From contig NW_004454173.1 in assembly GCF_000283155.1 (NCBI RefSeq), positions 3,556,910 through 3,620,909 on the forward strand: DNA of 64,000 bases, written 5' to 3'. The notes below the pieces were generated by a model. It had not been told where the DNA came from. It worked only from the letters and a program-made list of their open reading frames with translations, and searched no databases. A program made the translations under genes and the position numbers. This stretch comes from Ceratotherium simum simum. Its lineage: Eukaryota; Chordata; Mammalia; Perissodactyla; Rhinocerotidae. Positions 9,391-20,734 of the stretch are shown here, piece by piece. Position 1 is the first letter of the stretch; every line of letters starts with the position of its first letter.

Positions 9391-11277
9391 TAAGCATATC
9401 CAACTTTGCATGAAGCAGCACTGTTCCTCGAGATGGCTCCCTGTGTCTCTCCGCACGTCACCCGCTTCCCTGCTCTGGGGTCGTTGGCCCCGGCTCCCCT
9501 TCCTCTGTGTGGAGAACCCTGCCCACTGCTCTGCACTGGCCAGCCTGGGGTGGAGGCCCGAACTGTTCTTACAGTGATGATAATTGGTGTGACCAGGGGC
9601 CTGCACAGTCTGGTCCTGTGGTGGGGCTCTGCTGAGCTCTGGGTCACTATACTGCCAATGGGGGGAACTTTATCCCCCTCAAGCTGTGACCATGTTCATG
9701 ATCGGCCATCCCTTCTGCTGCCAATCAGAAAGATGACATGTGGCCCTCTCTTGGTTGTTACATGTTAAGCCTCATCTCACAACAGGCACTTGGTCTGGAG
9801 CTTTCCTGGGCATTTGAAAGTGACATCGCTGTTTCCTACAAGCTGAGACCCATGAATCATTTCCAGCCAAAGGTAAAAATTTACATTTCAATGATCAGTA
9901 AGTTTTAATACATTTAAGAAACTGGCCAGAGATGCTCAGCCCCCATACACAGATTTTGTTAGTGAATTTGGCAGAGAGGAGTTGCATTCCTAGGCAAAGT
10001 ATTAGAACAAAAAGGACCTGTTCTCCTATGTAATGAATTGCTGAGAAATTATTCAAAATGCGACTTAGAAAGCTTCTTGCCAGTGAGCTCAATTCTCTGA
10101 GTCATAAATTAGATAAAGGACTTTTATAAACCCACAGAGGGAAACCCTCTGAGGATTTATGTGGGTGAGGAGAGAATGTCTGACCAGAGCTGCCACCTTC
10201 TGCCAAGGGCTTGGGCACAAGGCAGAGGCCCAAGGACGTTGCGTGCAAATGCCAGGGCCAGCTGGACCACTGGCACGGGTGTGATCAGCAGTGCTCACCT
10301 TGAGCACTTGCCCAGGCTCGCAGCCGCGGATCTCACCAGAATGCAGCAGAGTGCTGCGCTTGCCCTGCCTCAGAAACAGAGGTCGTGGGGGAGGAATGGT
10401 CAGGAGGACAAAGAAGGCCTCCTCCCTGGTACCATGACCTTCCTAAAGATGTGGTCTCTGGCCCCGCTCCCCAACCCCAATTCAGAGAAGAAGCCTTGAG
10501 CGTTCCAGGAGACTAAGACTTTGAGCTCCTAGGTGTGTAAGGAGGGAGTGTTTGAAGATGATTCCAGAGAAACTAAGCTCCACACAATGGGAACAGAGTC
10601 CCTTTCACAAACAGGGCTCCAAGAATGAAGGAGGTAGTGACCAATCAAGAAGGTCTCAGACTGTGATGACAGAATTCCATGATGTTCTCTAACCAAGCTT
10701 TCCCTAAGGTCGAGGGCACTCATGGGCACACAGAGTTATTCAATGCATTCACTTTTTTCCTTTTTTCCCTCAGCTAAATGTTCTCTGCTATAAGGGATAC
10801 AAACTCTATTTCTTCCCCCACAGGGAACCTTGCCTTGTTTAACTTTGATTAGCTCTCAGGCTCGCTGCCTGCCTTGACCGCATGGCTCAGGTTCGACTAT
10901 GCCTCGTGCCCCCTGCCCACTCTGGCTGTGCGTGCCCTTGGACCACCAGCTTGAAGCTCTGGCCTGGCTCCCAATAATCAGTTGGGCATGAAGACAACCT
11001 GGACATGACATCTGCCAGCCCAATGCCGCCCAAGATCACCTGGGAACGCCTGCTTCTTCTGATTCCCAAGAAGTTCCAAAAACTATTTAGCAATCTCACA
11101 CGACCAGTAGCCATACACACCGTGCAGGATTTCCTCTGTAACCTAAGTCCACATGCTGTTTGAGAAGGAAATAAGCAAATAAGGGGCAAAAGGGTTTTCC
11201 TTATATTGGAGCCAGAAAGATACAATGGGTGAGAACATCTTAAGGGATTGCACCAGGCCACCCTACTATAAAAATGA
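9391..11277. other. No gene recognised; unique sequence, partly GC-rich
   Basis: 9420-9720 and 10160-10400 are GC-richer with scattered CpG, and carry overlapping open frames on both strands (up to 120 codons). None shows a recognisable domain, splice context or low-divergence repeat. The 167-codon minus-strand frame at 10887-11390 runs into the ERE and is therefore composite. Confidence 0.45.
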
Positions 11278-11287
11278 GAAAAGGACA

Positions 11288-11541
11288 GGGCCGGCCCCGT
11301 GGCACAGCAGGTATGTGCGTGCGCTCCACTGCGGCAGCCCGGGGTTTGCGGGTTCAGATCCTGGGTGCGCACCGATGCACCGCTCATCAAGCCACGCTAT
11401 GGCGCCGTCCCATATAAAGTGGAGGAAGATGGGCAGGATGTTAGCCCAGGGCTGATCTTCCTCAGCAAAAAGAGGAAGATTGGCATCGGATGTTAGCTCA
11501 GGGCTGGTCTTCCTCACAAAAAAAAAAATAAATAAATTTAA
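11288..11541 (+). mobile_element. ERE SINE (tRNA-derived)
   Basis: Starts GGGCCGGCCCCGTGGC and has the tRNA-like B-box region GCGGGTTCAGATCCTGGG. It then carries two 'ttagc(c/t)cagggctg' / 'cttcctca' motifs and an A-rich tail. Perfect 9-bp flanking repeats AAAAGGACA (11279-11287 and 11542-11550) are a target-site duplication. These are Pol III-type SINEs mobilised by L1. Confidence 0.95.
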
Positions 11542-11550
11542 AAAAGGACA

Positions 11551-11919
11551 AAATTCCCTTCCTAGATAGTACTGGGCCTGGAGATGTCATTACTCCAGGA
11601 GTGAAAACCCCCATGTTTTAACTTCCACTAGCTCTCACTATTCCCTCTCCAATAACTCCAAAGTTTAATAGAGCATAGACCTAGGAGCTCATATCACTTC
11701 CAGGGAGCTAGAAGGGCAGACTGATATTAACAAGAGTTTTGGTGGATCCTGAAGGTGTGGGCTGGAAGCTGGTTGGCTTCTTTGGTTAGAACACTGCAGT
11801 AAGCAGATCGAGTTCACATCACCAGACGGCTCAGCCAGCGTTCTTCCCATCTGTGGCTACACTTGTCACCCCTAGTTTTATGTATGGTCACATTGGGATG
11901 ATAAGTGTGTGTTTATTTC
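11551..11919. other. No gene recognised
   Basis: Unique sequence without recognised repeats or coding signals. Confidence 0.4.
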
Positions 11920-12030
11920 ATTTCTCCTTTCATTCAATAAGTCTGTATTGAGTACAATGCCCAGCATTGTAGTAGGTGCTTCAAGATATAAAAATAAGTG
12001 TAAGTTTATAAGGCAGTGAGAATTGCCTCA
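11920..12030 (-). mobile_element. L2 LINE 3' end
   Basis: Reversed L2 terminal words: 'tcattcaataagtctgtatt', 'gagtacaatgcccagcattg', 'gtaggtgcttcaagatata'. Confidence 0.55.
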
Positions 12031-13179
12031 AATTTATCTCTTTCCTCTTCATTGTAAGGCTCTCAGCTGATATCTTTAGCTGGAAAACTCAGACCCACTT
12101 TCTCAGCCATTGTGATCTAAATCAGCAAGGTATTAGCAGTTACACACCCTCCAGTCATCGTAATCCGGGATTCATTTGGCACCTGCCTGGCCCAGATTGA
12201 AGCCATCACCCCCAGTCTTCATGATTGCACTAGTATTGCCTTTGTTTCTGGATTTATACCCAAGGTTTCCTGCTGGGTGTGAAGTTTTTCTTTAAATGTT
12301 ATGCCACTTTTTTGAGCTTTGGAGAGTTTGCCTAGCTTTTGCCAGTAGCTATTCTTGAGGGAAGAACACTGATTGCTCAGTAACCACCACCGCTGAGTGG
12401 AGACCTGTCCTACCCTTGGGACTTCCATATGGTCACCCCTTGACTTGCATACATCTGCTGCCCTATGCCACTTACCACAGAAGCCCTTGGCTGTTGATGC
12501 CGTTTGGTCAAGGCTGAGTGCGCCATCTGGATGACTGGCCAACAGTCCTTCTTGTCTACCCTTGGCTCTACAATGCCTTGGCTTCCTCTCTCTGCCTGGG
12601 TCACGCTGATGTCCCTGCATGAATTGGAGCTGAAACTCCTGAGATATAAACACCAGTGATCCTTTTTCTGCTAGTTATCAGTACTACTTCTTCCCATATG
12701 GATAGCATCCAGTATCATGATCTATCAAAGCACCTCCTATATCAGGGCTGTTTCGCCCTCTACCTCATTACCACCAAAGCTTTTAAAACCAACCATGCCA
12801 TCTGTTTAAAGCAAAGCATTTTAAAGTCCTCATTTCCACATAGCCTCAGTCTTCTTGATGGTGCACCTCTAGGTTGAAAAGCCAGAAGAAGTTTAGAAGG
12901 GAAGTTAGAGGAGTGAGAAACCTGTATAAACAAGTATTAGCTGCGCTACAAGTTAATTGGTATAAAATATAATTAGCTGTAAAATATAGTAGGATAAAAA
13001 GGATGTGACCAACCATGCATCCAAAGATGTTGAAAGTAACACATTCTTTGTCCTTCTTCTCTTTAAAGTTCCTGACTTGCCCTGGAGTAGATGCCCGTTG
13101 TCTTTCTTGCTAAGTATAGTCTGTTCTAGTGAGAAAATTCCTCTTCTTTTCTCATTCTCTTCTCGTGCTTGCTCACGCA
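12031..13179. other. No gene recognised; contains a 144-codon open frame
   Basis: 12219-12653 is open on the minus strand for 144 codons, and the overlapping +1 frame is open for 64. The translation is basic and glutamine/serine-rich with no domain I recognise. No repeat family is assigned to the DNA. It could be a decayed retroelement or pseudogene, or chance. Confidence 0.35.
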
Positions 13180-13545
13180 GTACCCCTGGCTACAAGGGTG
13201 GCATGTGGACCAGGCCTTGTTTGTCAGAACACTCCATGCCACCATCCATGGGATTAGTTCAGGGGTGAGCACATGTCTTAAGCCAGACAAATCAGAAGCA
13301 GCCCATTTTAGGGTAGTAATGCTAATGTTAACGACTATGGAACCTCCAATTGCTGGGAACCATTTTGTCCACGACACAGAGAAATCCTGCTGCCACAGAG
13401 GAGAACAAGGTCTTAGAATGTAATGAAACAGATTTCCGATGACACCACTTGACCCAGCCATGCCTGAAGCCGGCAGATCTATAATCCACGGACTATTCAG
13501 TGGCATGAACAAATAAATGATGTTTCTTAAAAAATTAGCTTGAGT
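13180..13545 (+). repeat. Old interspersed repeat, family not assigned
   Basis: The right end has the hallmark wording of an ancient dispersed repeat: 'acttgacccagccatgcctg', 'aagccggcagatctat', 'catgaacaaataaatgatgt', then 'aattagcttgagttaaattt'. The AATAAA-like signal followed by a conserved 'gcttgagtt' end suggests an LTR-type 3' end. The left boundary is vague. Confidence 0.45.
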
Positions 13546-14074
13546 TAAATTTCTCTCATTTTAAATCAAGAAATTCCTGACAAGTATCTGCCTTATCTAT
13601 AGGATGATGAGGATTTAGCTTGGGACACAGTGAATTGTGAGAGAGTCAGGAGTGGGGTCATTATTCAATAAATGGAGAACACACTTGTAGTGAGTAACAC
13701 ATAAGGTAATTTCACAGCAATTAATGGGGTCTAGATTTAAAAGTATTTCTTCTCTTTCATAGGGAGTTTGACATTTGAAAATAATAGGTTTATTTTGCTG
13801 TAGAGGCCCAGATAGTTATGACACGAAAACCAGTTTTCAAACATGCTGGCTAAAGTTATTGGAAATTGCTGCATGATCAAGCAAACTTGAGGGAAACCCA
13901 GCTGTTTTTCAAGTATTTGGAGCTAGAGTGGAATGAATCAAATGACAAATCTCTCTGCCTTTGTACTTTGTCATGAAAATACTAAGTGCTGAGACTTATC
14001 ATCAAAATGAATGTGTCATGATACATAATGTATTTTAGCAATGGAATAATTTGCAGGCACTATGAATTGGTTAC
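13546..14074. other. No gene recognised
   Basis: Unique AT-rich sequence. No repeat or exon recognised. Confidence 0.4.
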
Positions 14075-14420
14075 ATAGAACAGAAAAAGCAAAAGTACCA
14101 GTGGCTTGAACAGGACAGGAGCTTACGTCTACCTGAAATAAAAGAAGTCTGAAAGCAATCAGACCAGAACTGCTCTGGGGGCTCTATTAAGTCATCAGAG
14201 ACCCAGGCCCCTCCCAGCTCTCTGCTGTGTCCTCCCTCATGGTCTGAGATGGCTTCTTGAACCCCAGCCATCATATCCTTGCTCCAGGCAGCTAGTTGGA
14301 TGTAGGGACAAAGAATATACCTCTCCCTTAAACAGACTGCCCAGAAGTCACATGGAACTCTATGGCCAAAACTTGGTCACATGCTCTCTCTTTACCACTT
14401 TTATGGCCTAGTGAAAGTAG
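14075..14420 (+). repeat. Old interspersed repeat, family not assigned (copy 2)
   Basis: Blocks 'ccagtggcttgaacaggaca', 'aataaaagaagtctgaaagc', 'atggtctgagatggcttctt', 'ccccagccatcatatccttg' and 'cagaagtcacatggaactct' follow the order seen in the copy at 5338-5705. The two share orientation. Confidence 0.5.
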
Positions 14421-14740
14421 TCGTTCAACTGGATGACAATATGCCCAGCTAAAGATCAGAGAATATATTACTAAGATAAGGAGAGAAGGGATATTTGGCG
14501 GGGGTGTGTGTGTGTGTGACAGAATGGGGCAGGAATTCAGGGATCCTGAGTTTTTCAAGACTGAAAGAGATCAGTGCTTCTTAAACTCAGTACCTCTGAA
14601 AGGAAGCTATTGAATTGTTCATGATGATGGACACTTGGGTTCTTACTTCTTTGAAAAACTTCGTGTTCCAGGTTTCTCTGCCTTGTCTTTCATAAAAATC
14701 AAGTCCCAAATATACACACACAAAATCTAGACATTTCCGT
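14421..14740. other. No gene recognised; short (TG)n
   Basis: Unique sequence with a (TG)7-type run at 14504-14517. Confidence 0.45.
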
Positions 14741-14755
14741 TACCCATGGCTTTTT

Positions 14756-15007
14756 TTTTTTTTTTTGGCTGGGAAAGATTCACTCTGAGCTAACATTTGT
14801 TGCCAATCTTCATCTCTTTTTTTGTCCCCTCCCCAAAGCCCCAGTACATACTTGTAGATTCTAGTTGTCCTTCTAGTTCTTCTATGTGAGCCACCACCAC
14901 AGCATGGCTACTAACAGACGAGTGGTGTGGTTCCACGCCTGGGAACCAAACCCAGGCCACTGAAGGAGCATGCAGAACTTTAACCACTAGGCCATCAGGG
15001 CCGGCTC
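14756..15007 (-). mobile_element. ERE SINE, second head type
   Basis: Reversed element: poly(T) left end, 'gagctaacatttgttgccaa', 'ccccaaagccccagtacata', 'gagccaccaccacagcatgg', and a right end 'accactaggccatcagggcc'. Its head (sense GGCCTGATGGCCTAGTGGTT) differs from the GTGGCTTAGCGGTTAAGTG type. Flanking copies of TACCCATGGCTTTTT (left from 14741, right 15008-15022) are the target-site duplication. Confidence 0.93.
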
Positions 15008-15022
15008 TACCCATGGCTTTTT

Positions 15023-16299
15023 ATTCATTGCATAAACTAGGGTATTCATATGCTTGCTGATAATGGGTATGTCAAGATTTTAATGATAAAAATAAAATAT
15101 GAATATGTTATTTCCTCTCTTACTATGCATATTTTCTAGTTCATCCCCCTCTGCCAAATAAAAACAAAATAATCATAACTCTTAAACTCAATAAAATTTA
15201 ATTTGGTTTAAACATTTGGATGATGGCAGAAAGAGGAATAATGTTGTTTGGAGGGGGTAGACTTAAAGTTCTTTCTCAAGCATTTATTGTTCATCAACCT
15301 CCCACCACCACCTCCCACCTCTCTCTAGCCTTCCAAAATCTAAAAGGCACTTTATGGGGGGGAAAAATCTTTTCAGGGAACTGTGTGTGGATTCTTGTAT
15401 GTGGCTGTTTTCCTGGTTGACTGATTGGTGAGTAGGCGAGTTAATTGGCAAAAGAAGGACCAAAGAGTTATAGAGATCTCCAGTTAAGATGTCACAATAT
15501 GTTTATGCTTTGATGTACCCTTGTGTGAAACATGTAGCAAACATGAGTTTATTAATATGAACCCTAGAAAATTGCCAGTATTTGACCATTTTGCCAACAA
15601 ACTGGCAATTTCATATGGTTCAGTATAATAGTGTAAAAAAAGAGAGAAAACCAAAATGACATAGCCAGGATCAAAAAGAAGATAAACATAGCTTAAGACC
15701 AGATTTCAAAAAGAATTGCAAAGTAATGAAAGGGGCTGGAACCACCGACCTCTGTGGGCTCTTGGACTCAGACCACGGCACAAAGGAGTCTGGCTCTTGC
15801 AGGGTAATGAGGACTCAGAGGCCTCCAGGCATGATCCCTAATGCTCCTGCTTGAATTAGTAAAGCTACCCTGATCCTGAAAGGAGTCTGAGAAAGCTACT
15901 TTTGACTGCTGCTTGGGACAATGGCTCTTGATAAGCTGCAGGTTTAAGGAAGATAGAAAGACCCAGGAACAGTCTCCCAACCTGGGGCCACAATAAGCCA
16001 CTGGCTGGCTAGGTAGATCCATGTATGGCCAATATCACATCAGGGCAGGAAAACTGAATTACTATTATATGACCAAATCTGGGAGCTAAGTAATGCTATC
16101 CACAGTTTCTGCACAAGGAAAATCGAGCACAGAAGGAGAAAGAGAAAGACAGTCACTGAAAATTGACCTGCAGAGCCAAATTCCAAAACACATGAAGAAA
16201 TTTAATGCTAACAAAGATAACCAACTTTTAAATTTTTAACATGAATTTATTCTAGAGGAAATAAATTTTTTATACAAGTTTGACCGAAGACTTTAAACC
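15023..16299. other. No gene recognised
   Basis: AT-rich unique sequence. HAL1 similarity may begin as early as about 16140 but is too weak to place. No exon is supported. Confidence 0.4.
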
Positions 16300-17824
16300 A
16301 TGAAGCAAAACCAAGGATAAATTAAACAAGAATGGGAAAAGAAATAATTAGAAATTTTCAAAATTAAAAAAAACAGTTATTGAAATAAAAATTTAATAGA
16401 TGCAGTTTACTCTAGATTGAAATGAATGAAGTCACCATAAATGAATTGGTAATTCATACAGAACACAGCACAGAGAGAGAGAGTTAAAAATTGTAAACAA
16501 ATAGTTAAAGGATATGGGATAAACTAAAATTCTCCAACATATATTTAATAGAAGTTCTAGAAAAAGAAAAGAGAAAGAATGATAAACTAATTATTTGAAG
16601 AGATAATACCTTTGACTTTGAGTTAAAGATGGATTTAGTGCTGTTTCTTGTTAAGATTTTACTAAAATGACAGTAAAATGATTAAAATGCTGTAAATCTG
16701 CAAAGTTATAAATAGGAGAAAAGAAAACAGATACAAAATTTCAGAAGTTGAAAAGTACATGAATAAATTATAACAGATTTGGCAGATGGGAACTTAAATC
16801 TAATCTGAAAAGGGAGACGTTAACAATAACCAAGATTATTTGCACCCCAAAATACAAGAATGGTTCAGAAATTTGAGGATTGATTACCTCTAAAAGGAAA
16901 ACTGGTTGCAAGTGTCCATAAGAAGCAGTAAGATACCTAGATCCTCTCTTTCACCAGGTACAGCCAGGTGACCACCCCTCCTCACTTCCTAGAAGAAGAC
17001 TGGAGTTTTTCCTTTTGAAAAGGTTTACTAAGGGGCTCTGGAATCAGGGAAAAGAGGCACAGATGAAATAGTTCAAGTACAATTCCAAATCCTGAATAAA
17101 ATATGTTACTAGATTGAAAAAACTCACTAAATTACCCCCAAAAGAAAAAGACTCATATCAATGTGTGTTATTTTGAAATTTCTGGGCCCTGGAGATTAAG
17201 AAGAGATCCTTATATATTTCAAATACTATTTTTTAAAGTTGAAGTGCAAAGTATCAGGAATAAGAAGCTTTAGACTGCTCAACAGCAAATTCTAAGAAAA
17301 TGGTTTCCAATCTAGAATTATATACCCAGCCAAACAATCAAGTATGAGGGTGGAATAAAGACATGCATGGTCTCAAAAAATTTACTTCCTTGCACCTTTC
17401 CTCACAAAGCTACTTGAGAATATGCTCCATCAACATCAGAGCATGAACCAAAAAGAAGGAAGGTGTAGGATCCAGGAAATAGGGGATTTAATTAGAAAAG
17501 AGAAAAAGGGAATCCCCAGGATGATTAAGGGAGATTCCTGGATGACAGCTGTGCTGATAACCTGGGAAGCAACCAGTTCAGACTGGAAGAGGAAATCGAA
17601 GGGATCCAGGAGAGATATCTCTAAGAAATAAATAAAACTACAGACCACCTGATGTATCTGATCATATTTACAGATGCTTTACGGTAGGTTTAATTCTAGG
17701 TACATAAAAATCTAAATGAATAAAGGAACAAAGCAATTGTTCAAGTGGGAAAATTAAAAATTTTAAAAGAAAAAATGTAATCACAGCATAACACATGGCT
17801 CAGTTCTAAATAAAATATATATTT
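16300..17824 (+). mobile_element. HAL1 retroposon (ORF1-only LINE), 5' and ORF1 portion
   Basis: Words of the HAL1 ORF1 region occur in order: 'ttgaaatttctgggccctgg', 'ggtttccaatctagaattat', 'atacccagccaaacaatcaa', 'ggtctcaaaaaatttacttc', 'ggaatccccaggatgatta', 'ctggatgacagctgtgctga'. HAL1 elements carry an L1-like ORF1 but no ORF2. Frames are broken; the longest fragment (69 codons, 17422-17631) is C-terminal. The element resumes at about 19686. Confidence 0.75.
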
Positions 17825-18681
17825 TTAAGCGAGGTTAACACTGATTTATAACATTATAAATTTCAGATATACGTCATAATATTTTGACTTCTGTATAGAC
17901 TATATCTTGTTCACAACCAAAAGTCTAGTTTCCGTCTGTCACCACACAGATGTCCCCCTTTACTTTCACCCTCCCTCCACCCTCTTTCCCCTTTGGTAAC
18001 CACCAATCTGTTCTCTGTATCTATGTGTTTGTTTGTTGTTGTTGTTGTTTAATCTTCCACATATGAGTGAAATCATACAGTATTTTTCTTTCTCCATCTG
18101 ACTTATTTCATTTAGCTTAATTCCCTCAAGGTCCATCCAAGTTGTTGCAAATGGCAAGATTTCATCTTCTTTTATGGCTGAATAGTATTCAATTGTATAT
18201 ATATACCACTATCTTCTTTATTCATTCATCTGTCCGTGGGCACTAAGTTGTTTCCAAGTCTTGGCTACTGTAAATAATGCTGAAATGAACATTGGGGTGC
18301 ATATATCCATTCAAATTAGTGTTTTTGTGTTCTTTGGATAAATACCCAGAAGTGGAATAGCTGGATCTTATTTTTAATAGCTCTATTTTTAATTTTTTGA
18401 GGAATCTCCATATTGTTTTTCCATCGTAGCTGCACCAATTTACATTCCCACCAGCAGTGTATGAGGATTTCCTTTTTTCCACATCTTTTCCAACACTTGT
18501 TATTTTTTTGTCTTTTTAATAATAACCTCTTTGACCAGCATGAGGTAATATCCCACTGTAGTTTTGATTTGCATTTCAAATCAAAGGTAGTGGTTGATCC
18601 ACTACCTTTACTATATAATTGCCTTTACTAGTGATATTTTTTCTTTGATAATTTTCTTATTTATGGCCTTTTCTTTTCCAC

Positions 18682-18981
18682 TTAAAGAAGTCCCGTTAAC
18701 ATTTCTTGTAAGGCTGGTTTGGTGGTGATAAACTCCTGTAGTTTTTGCTTATCTGGAAAACTCTTTCTCTCTCCTTCCATTCTGAATGATAACCTTGCCA
18801 GGTAGAGTATTCTTGGTTGTAAGTTTTTTCCTTCTAGTGCTTTGAATATATCATGCCACTCCCTTCGAGTCTGTAAGGTTTCTGCTGAAAAGTCAACTGA
18901 TAGTCTTATGGGGTTTCCCTTATACATAACTTGCTGCTTTTCTCTTGCAGCTTTTAAGAATCTCTGTTTATCTTTAATTCT
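18682..18981 (-). pseudogene. L1 ORF1p C-terminal domain
   Basis: The minus-strand frame encodes the nucleic-acid-binding C-terminal domain of L1 ORF1p. Visible blocks are NPIRLSVDFSAETLQTRREW, then NLQPRILYLARLSF, then KQKLQEFITTKPALQEML. In L1 the trimeric ORF1 protein coats L1 RNA and acts as a chaperone. Upstream residues (KDKQRFLKAAREKQQ) extend to the ERE insertion. The frame of about 100 codons is open to the usual ORF1 end, but the upstream domains are broken. Confidence 0.92.
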
Positions 18982-19288
18982 TTTTTTCTTTTTTCTTTTT
19001 TTGTGAGGAAGATCAGCCCTGAGCTAACATCTGTGCTAATCCTCCTCTTTTTGCTGAGGAAGATTGGCTCTGAGCTAACATCTATTGCCAATCCTCCTGC
19101 TTTTTTTTTTTCCCCAAAGCCCCAGTGGATAGCTGTATGTCATAGTTGCACATCCTTCTAGTTGCTGTATGTGGTATGTGGCCTCAGCATGGCTGGAGAA
19201 GTGGTGCATTGGTGCACGCCCGGGATCTGAACCCGGGCTGCCAGTAGCAGAGCGCGCGCACTAAACTGCTAAGCCACGGGGCCAGCCC
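18982..19288 (-). mobile_element. ERE SINE inserted in L1 ORF1
   Basis: T-rich left end, two reversed 'gagctaacatct' motifs, then 'ccccaaagccccagtggata'. The head is 'ctgaacccgggctgcc' with 'ctaagccacggggccagccc'. Flanks ATCTTTAATTCT and TATGTTTAATTCTT are a slightly decayed duplication of L1 target sequence. Confidence 0.94.
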
Positions 19289-19685
19289 TATGTTTAATTC
19301 TTGACATTTTAATTATAATGAGTCTTGGTGTGGGCCTCTTTGGGTTCATCTTGTTTGGTGCTCTCTGTGCTTCCTGTCTGTTTCCTTCCCTAGGCTAGGG
19401 ACGTTTTCAGCTATTATTTCTTCAAATAAGTCATCTGCCATTTTGTCTCTCTCTTCTCCTTCTGGGACACCTATAATGCTAATGTTAGTATGCTTGATAT
19501 TGTCTCAGAGGTCCCTTAGACTGTCCTTGTTTTTTTAAATTCTTTTTTCTTTTTTCTGTTCAGCTTGGGTGATTTCCCCTACTTTGTCATCCAGATCGCT
19601 GATCCATTCTTCTGTGTCATCTACGCTGCTATTGATTACCTCTAGTGAATTTTTCATTTCAATAATATGTTAATAGTTATAATCA
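19289..19685 (-). pseudogene. L1 ORF1p coiled coil and RRM, frame-broken
   Basis: The minus-strand translation gives coiled-coil wording (EMKNSLEVINSS, DDTEEWISDLDDKVGEITQ), then the RRM start NISIIGVPEGEERDK and DLFEEIIAENVPSLGKE. Stops interrupt the frame before the RRM and after it. This belongs with the C-terminal domain on the other side of the ERE. Confidence 0.85.
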
Positions 19686-20085
19686 TGTAAATACTCGGTG
19701 TGGTTTAACAAAACATGTAATATAACTATATCAGAAGGAGGGAGATTGCACAATGTGTGTTTGAGGGTCAGGGTTTAAGAGGAATAAATTCTTATCCTCC
19801 ATGTTAGGAAGTTAATAGATAAATCTAAAACAAAAAAAAAATCAGTAAATAGTAGTATATGAATGTTATTTTCAATAATAGAAGTAAATTCTAGAAAAAA
19901 CAGCTAAAATATTTAAAAGAGGAAAGTGGCTGCTCCCAAGGAGTAAAAATATCAGGATTGGAGAGAGGTGAGGCAGAAAATTGCTGTTTTTCATCATATG
20001 TCTTACAGAAATTTTTTACTTGGAAAATTATGGTCATGTATTTTTTTTTTACTTTGATAAAAAATGAACTTAAAAAAATTAAAGA
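19686..20085 (+). mobile_element. HAL1 3' portion
   Basis: Words fitting the HAL1 3' UTR: 'gtagtatatgaatgttattt', 'aaagaggaaagtggctgctc', 'ggagagaggtgaggcagaaa', 'attgctgtttttcatcatat'. It continues the plus-strand HAL1 that ends at about 17824. Confidence 0.65.
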
Positions 20086-20690
20086 CAATAGCTGAGACTA
20101 TTTCATGAGTTTTCAGAAGACATACACTTTAGGTACCCAATAGGATAAATGAAAATAAGTCCAGTCCTAGACATGTTATAGTAAAATAGCAGAATGTCAA
20201 GGATAAACAGGAAGCTACCAAACCCAGGGAATAAAAATTAGACTAACAGAGGCTTTTTTTCAGAAACATTAGACTTTTCAGAAATAATAACCAGCACACT
20301 ATGGAGATATAATTTCAAAGCATTGAGAGTAGAAAAATACTATCAAAATACAAGTATATACCTACCTAAAATATCATTCAGGAATGGGACTAAGACATTT
20401 TTAAACACGTGCGACTGATGGGATATATCACCCACTGATGTTCACCGAGAGAACAATTAGAGGATGTACTTCAACAAAAAGAAAAGTGAACCCAGGGAAA
20501 CAGAATGGAAAATTGATGATTGCAAATTGAATCAAATGTGTTATTTATTTTAAAAAGAATTAATCTTTTGTGTTTTTAAAATAAGGTAAAACTAAAACTC
20601 TAGGAAAAAAATAACATGATGTGGGGAGTGTTAACGGGTAGTTAAAACTTGTTAAGGTCCTTGTGTCAGGAGAAGAAAAACATTAATATG
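20086..20690 (+). mobile_element. L1/HAL1-type ORF1 remnant
   Basis: ORF1-like nucleotide blocks in order: 'acccaataggataaatgaaa', 'tagacatgttatagtaaaat', 'caaagcattgagagtagaaa', 'aaaatatcattcaggaatgg', 'ggatgtacttcaacaaaaag'. No frame survives. An L1 3' end follows within about 50 bp. Confidence 0.6.
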
Positions 20691-20734
20691 AGTATTCAGC
20701 TAAAAAATCCAAGGGTATCCACCAAAAGGATAGA

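Larger units (their letters stand above)
17825..19685 (-). mobile_element. L1-type element lacking most of ORF2, nested in HAL1
   Basis: From right to left on the minus strand come ORF1 (coiled coil, RRM and CTD) and then, directly after the ORF1 end, the ORF2 C-terminus and 3' UTR (17825-18577). About 3 kb of ORF2 is absent. An ERE splits ORF1. A foldback sequence marks the ORF1/3'-end junction. The alternative is two independent fragments lying in the same orientation. Confidence 0.75.

Noticed and set aside
10887..11390. 167-codon minus-strand frame
   Set aside because: Its first third lies in the reversed ERE SINE and the rest has no domain; a composite chance frame.
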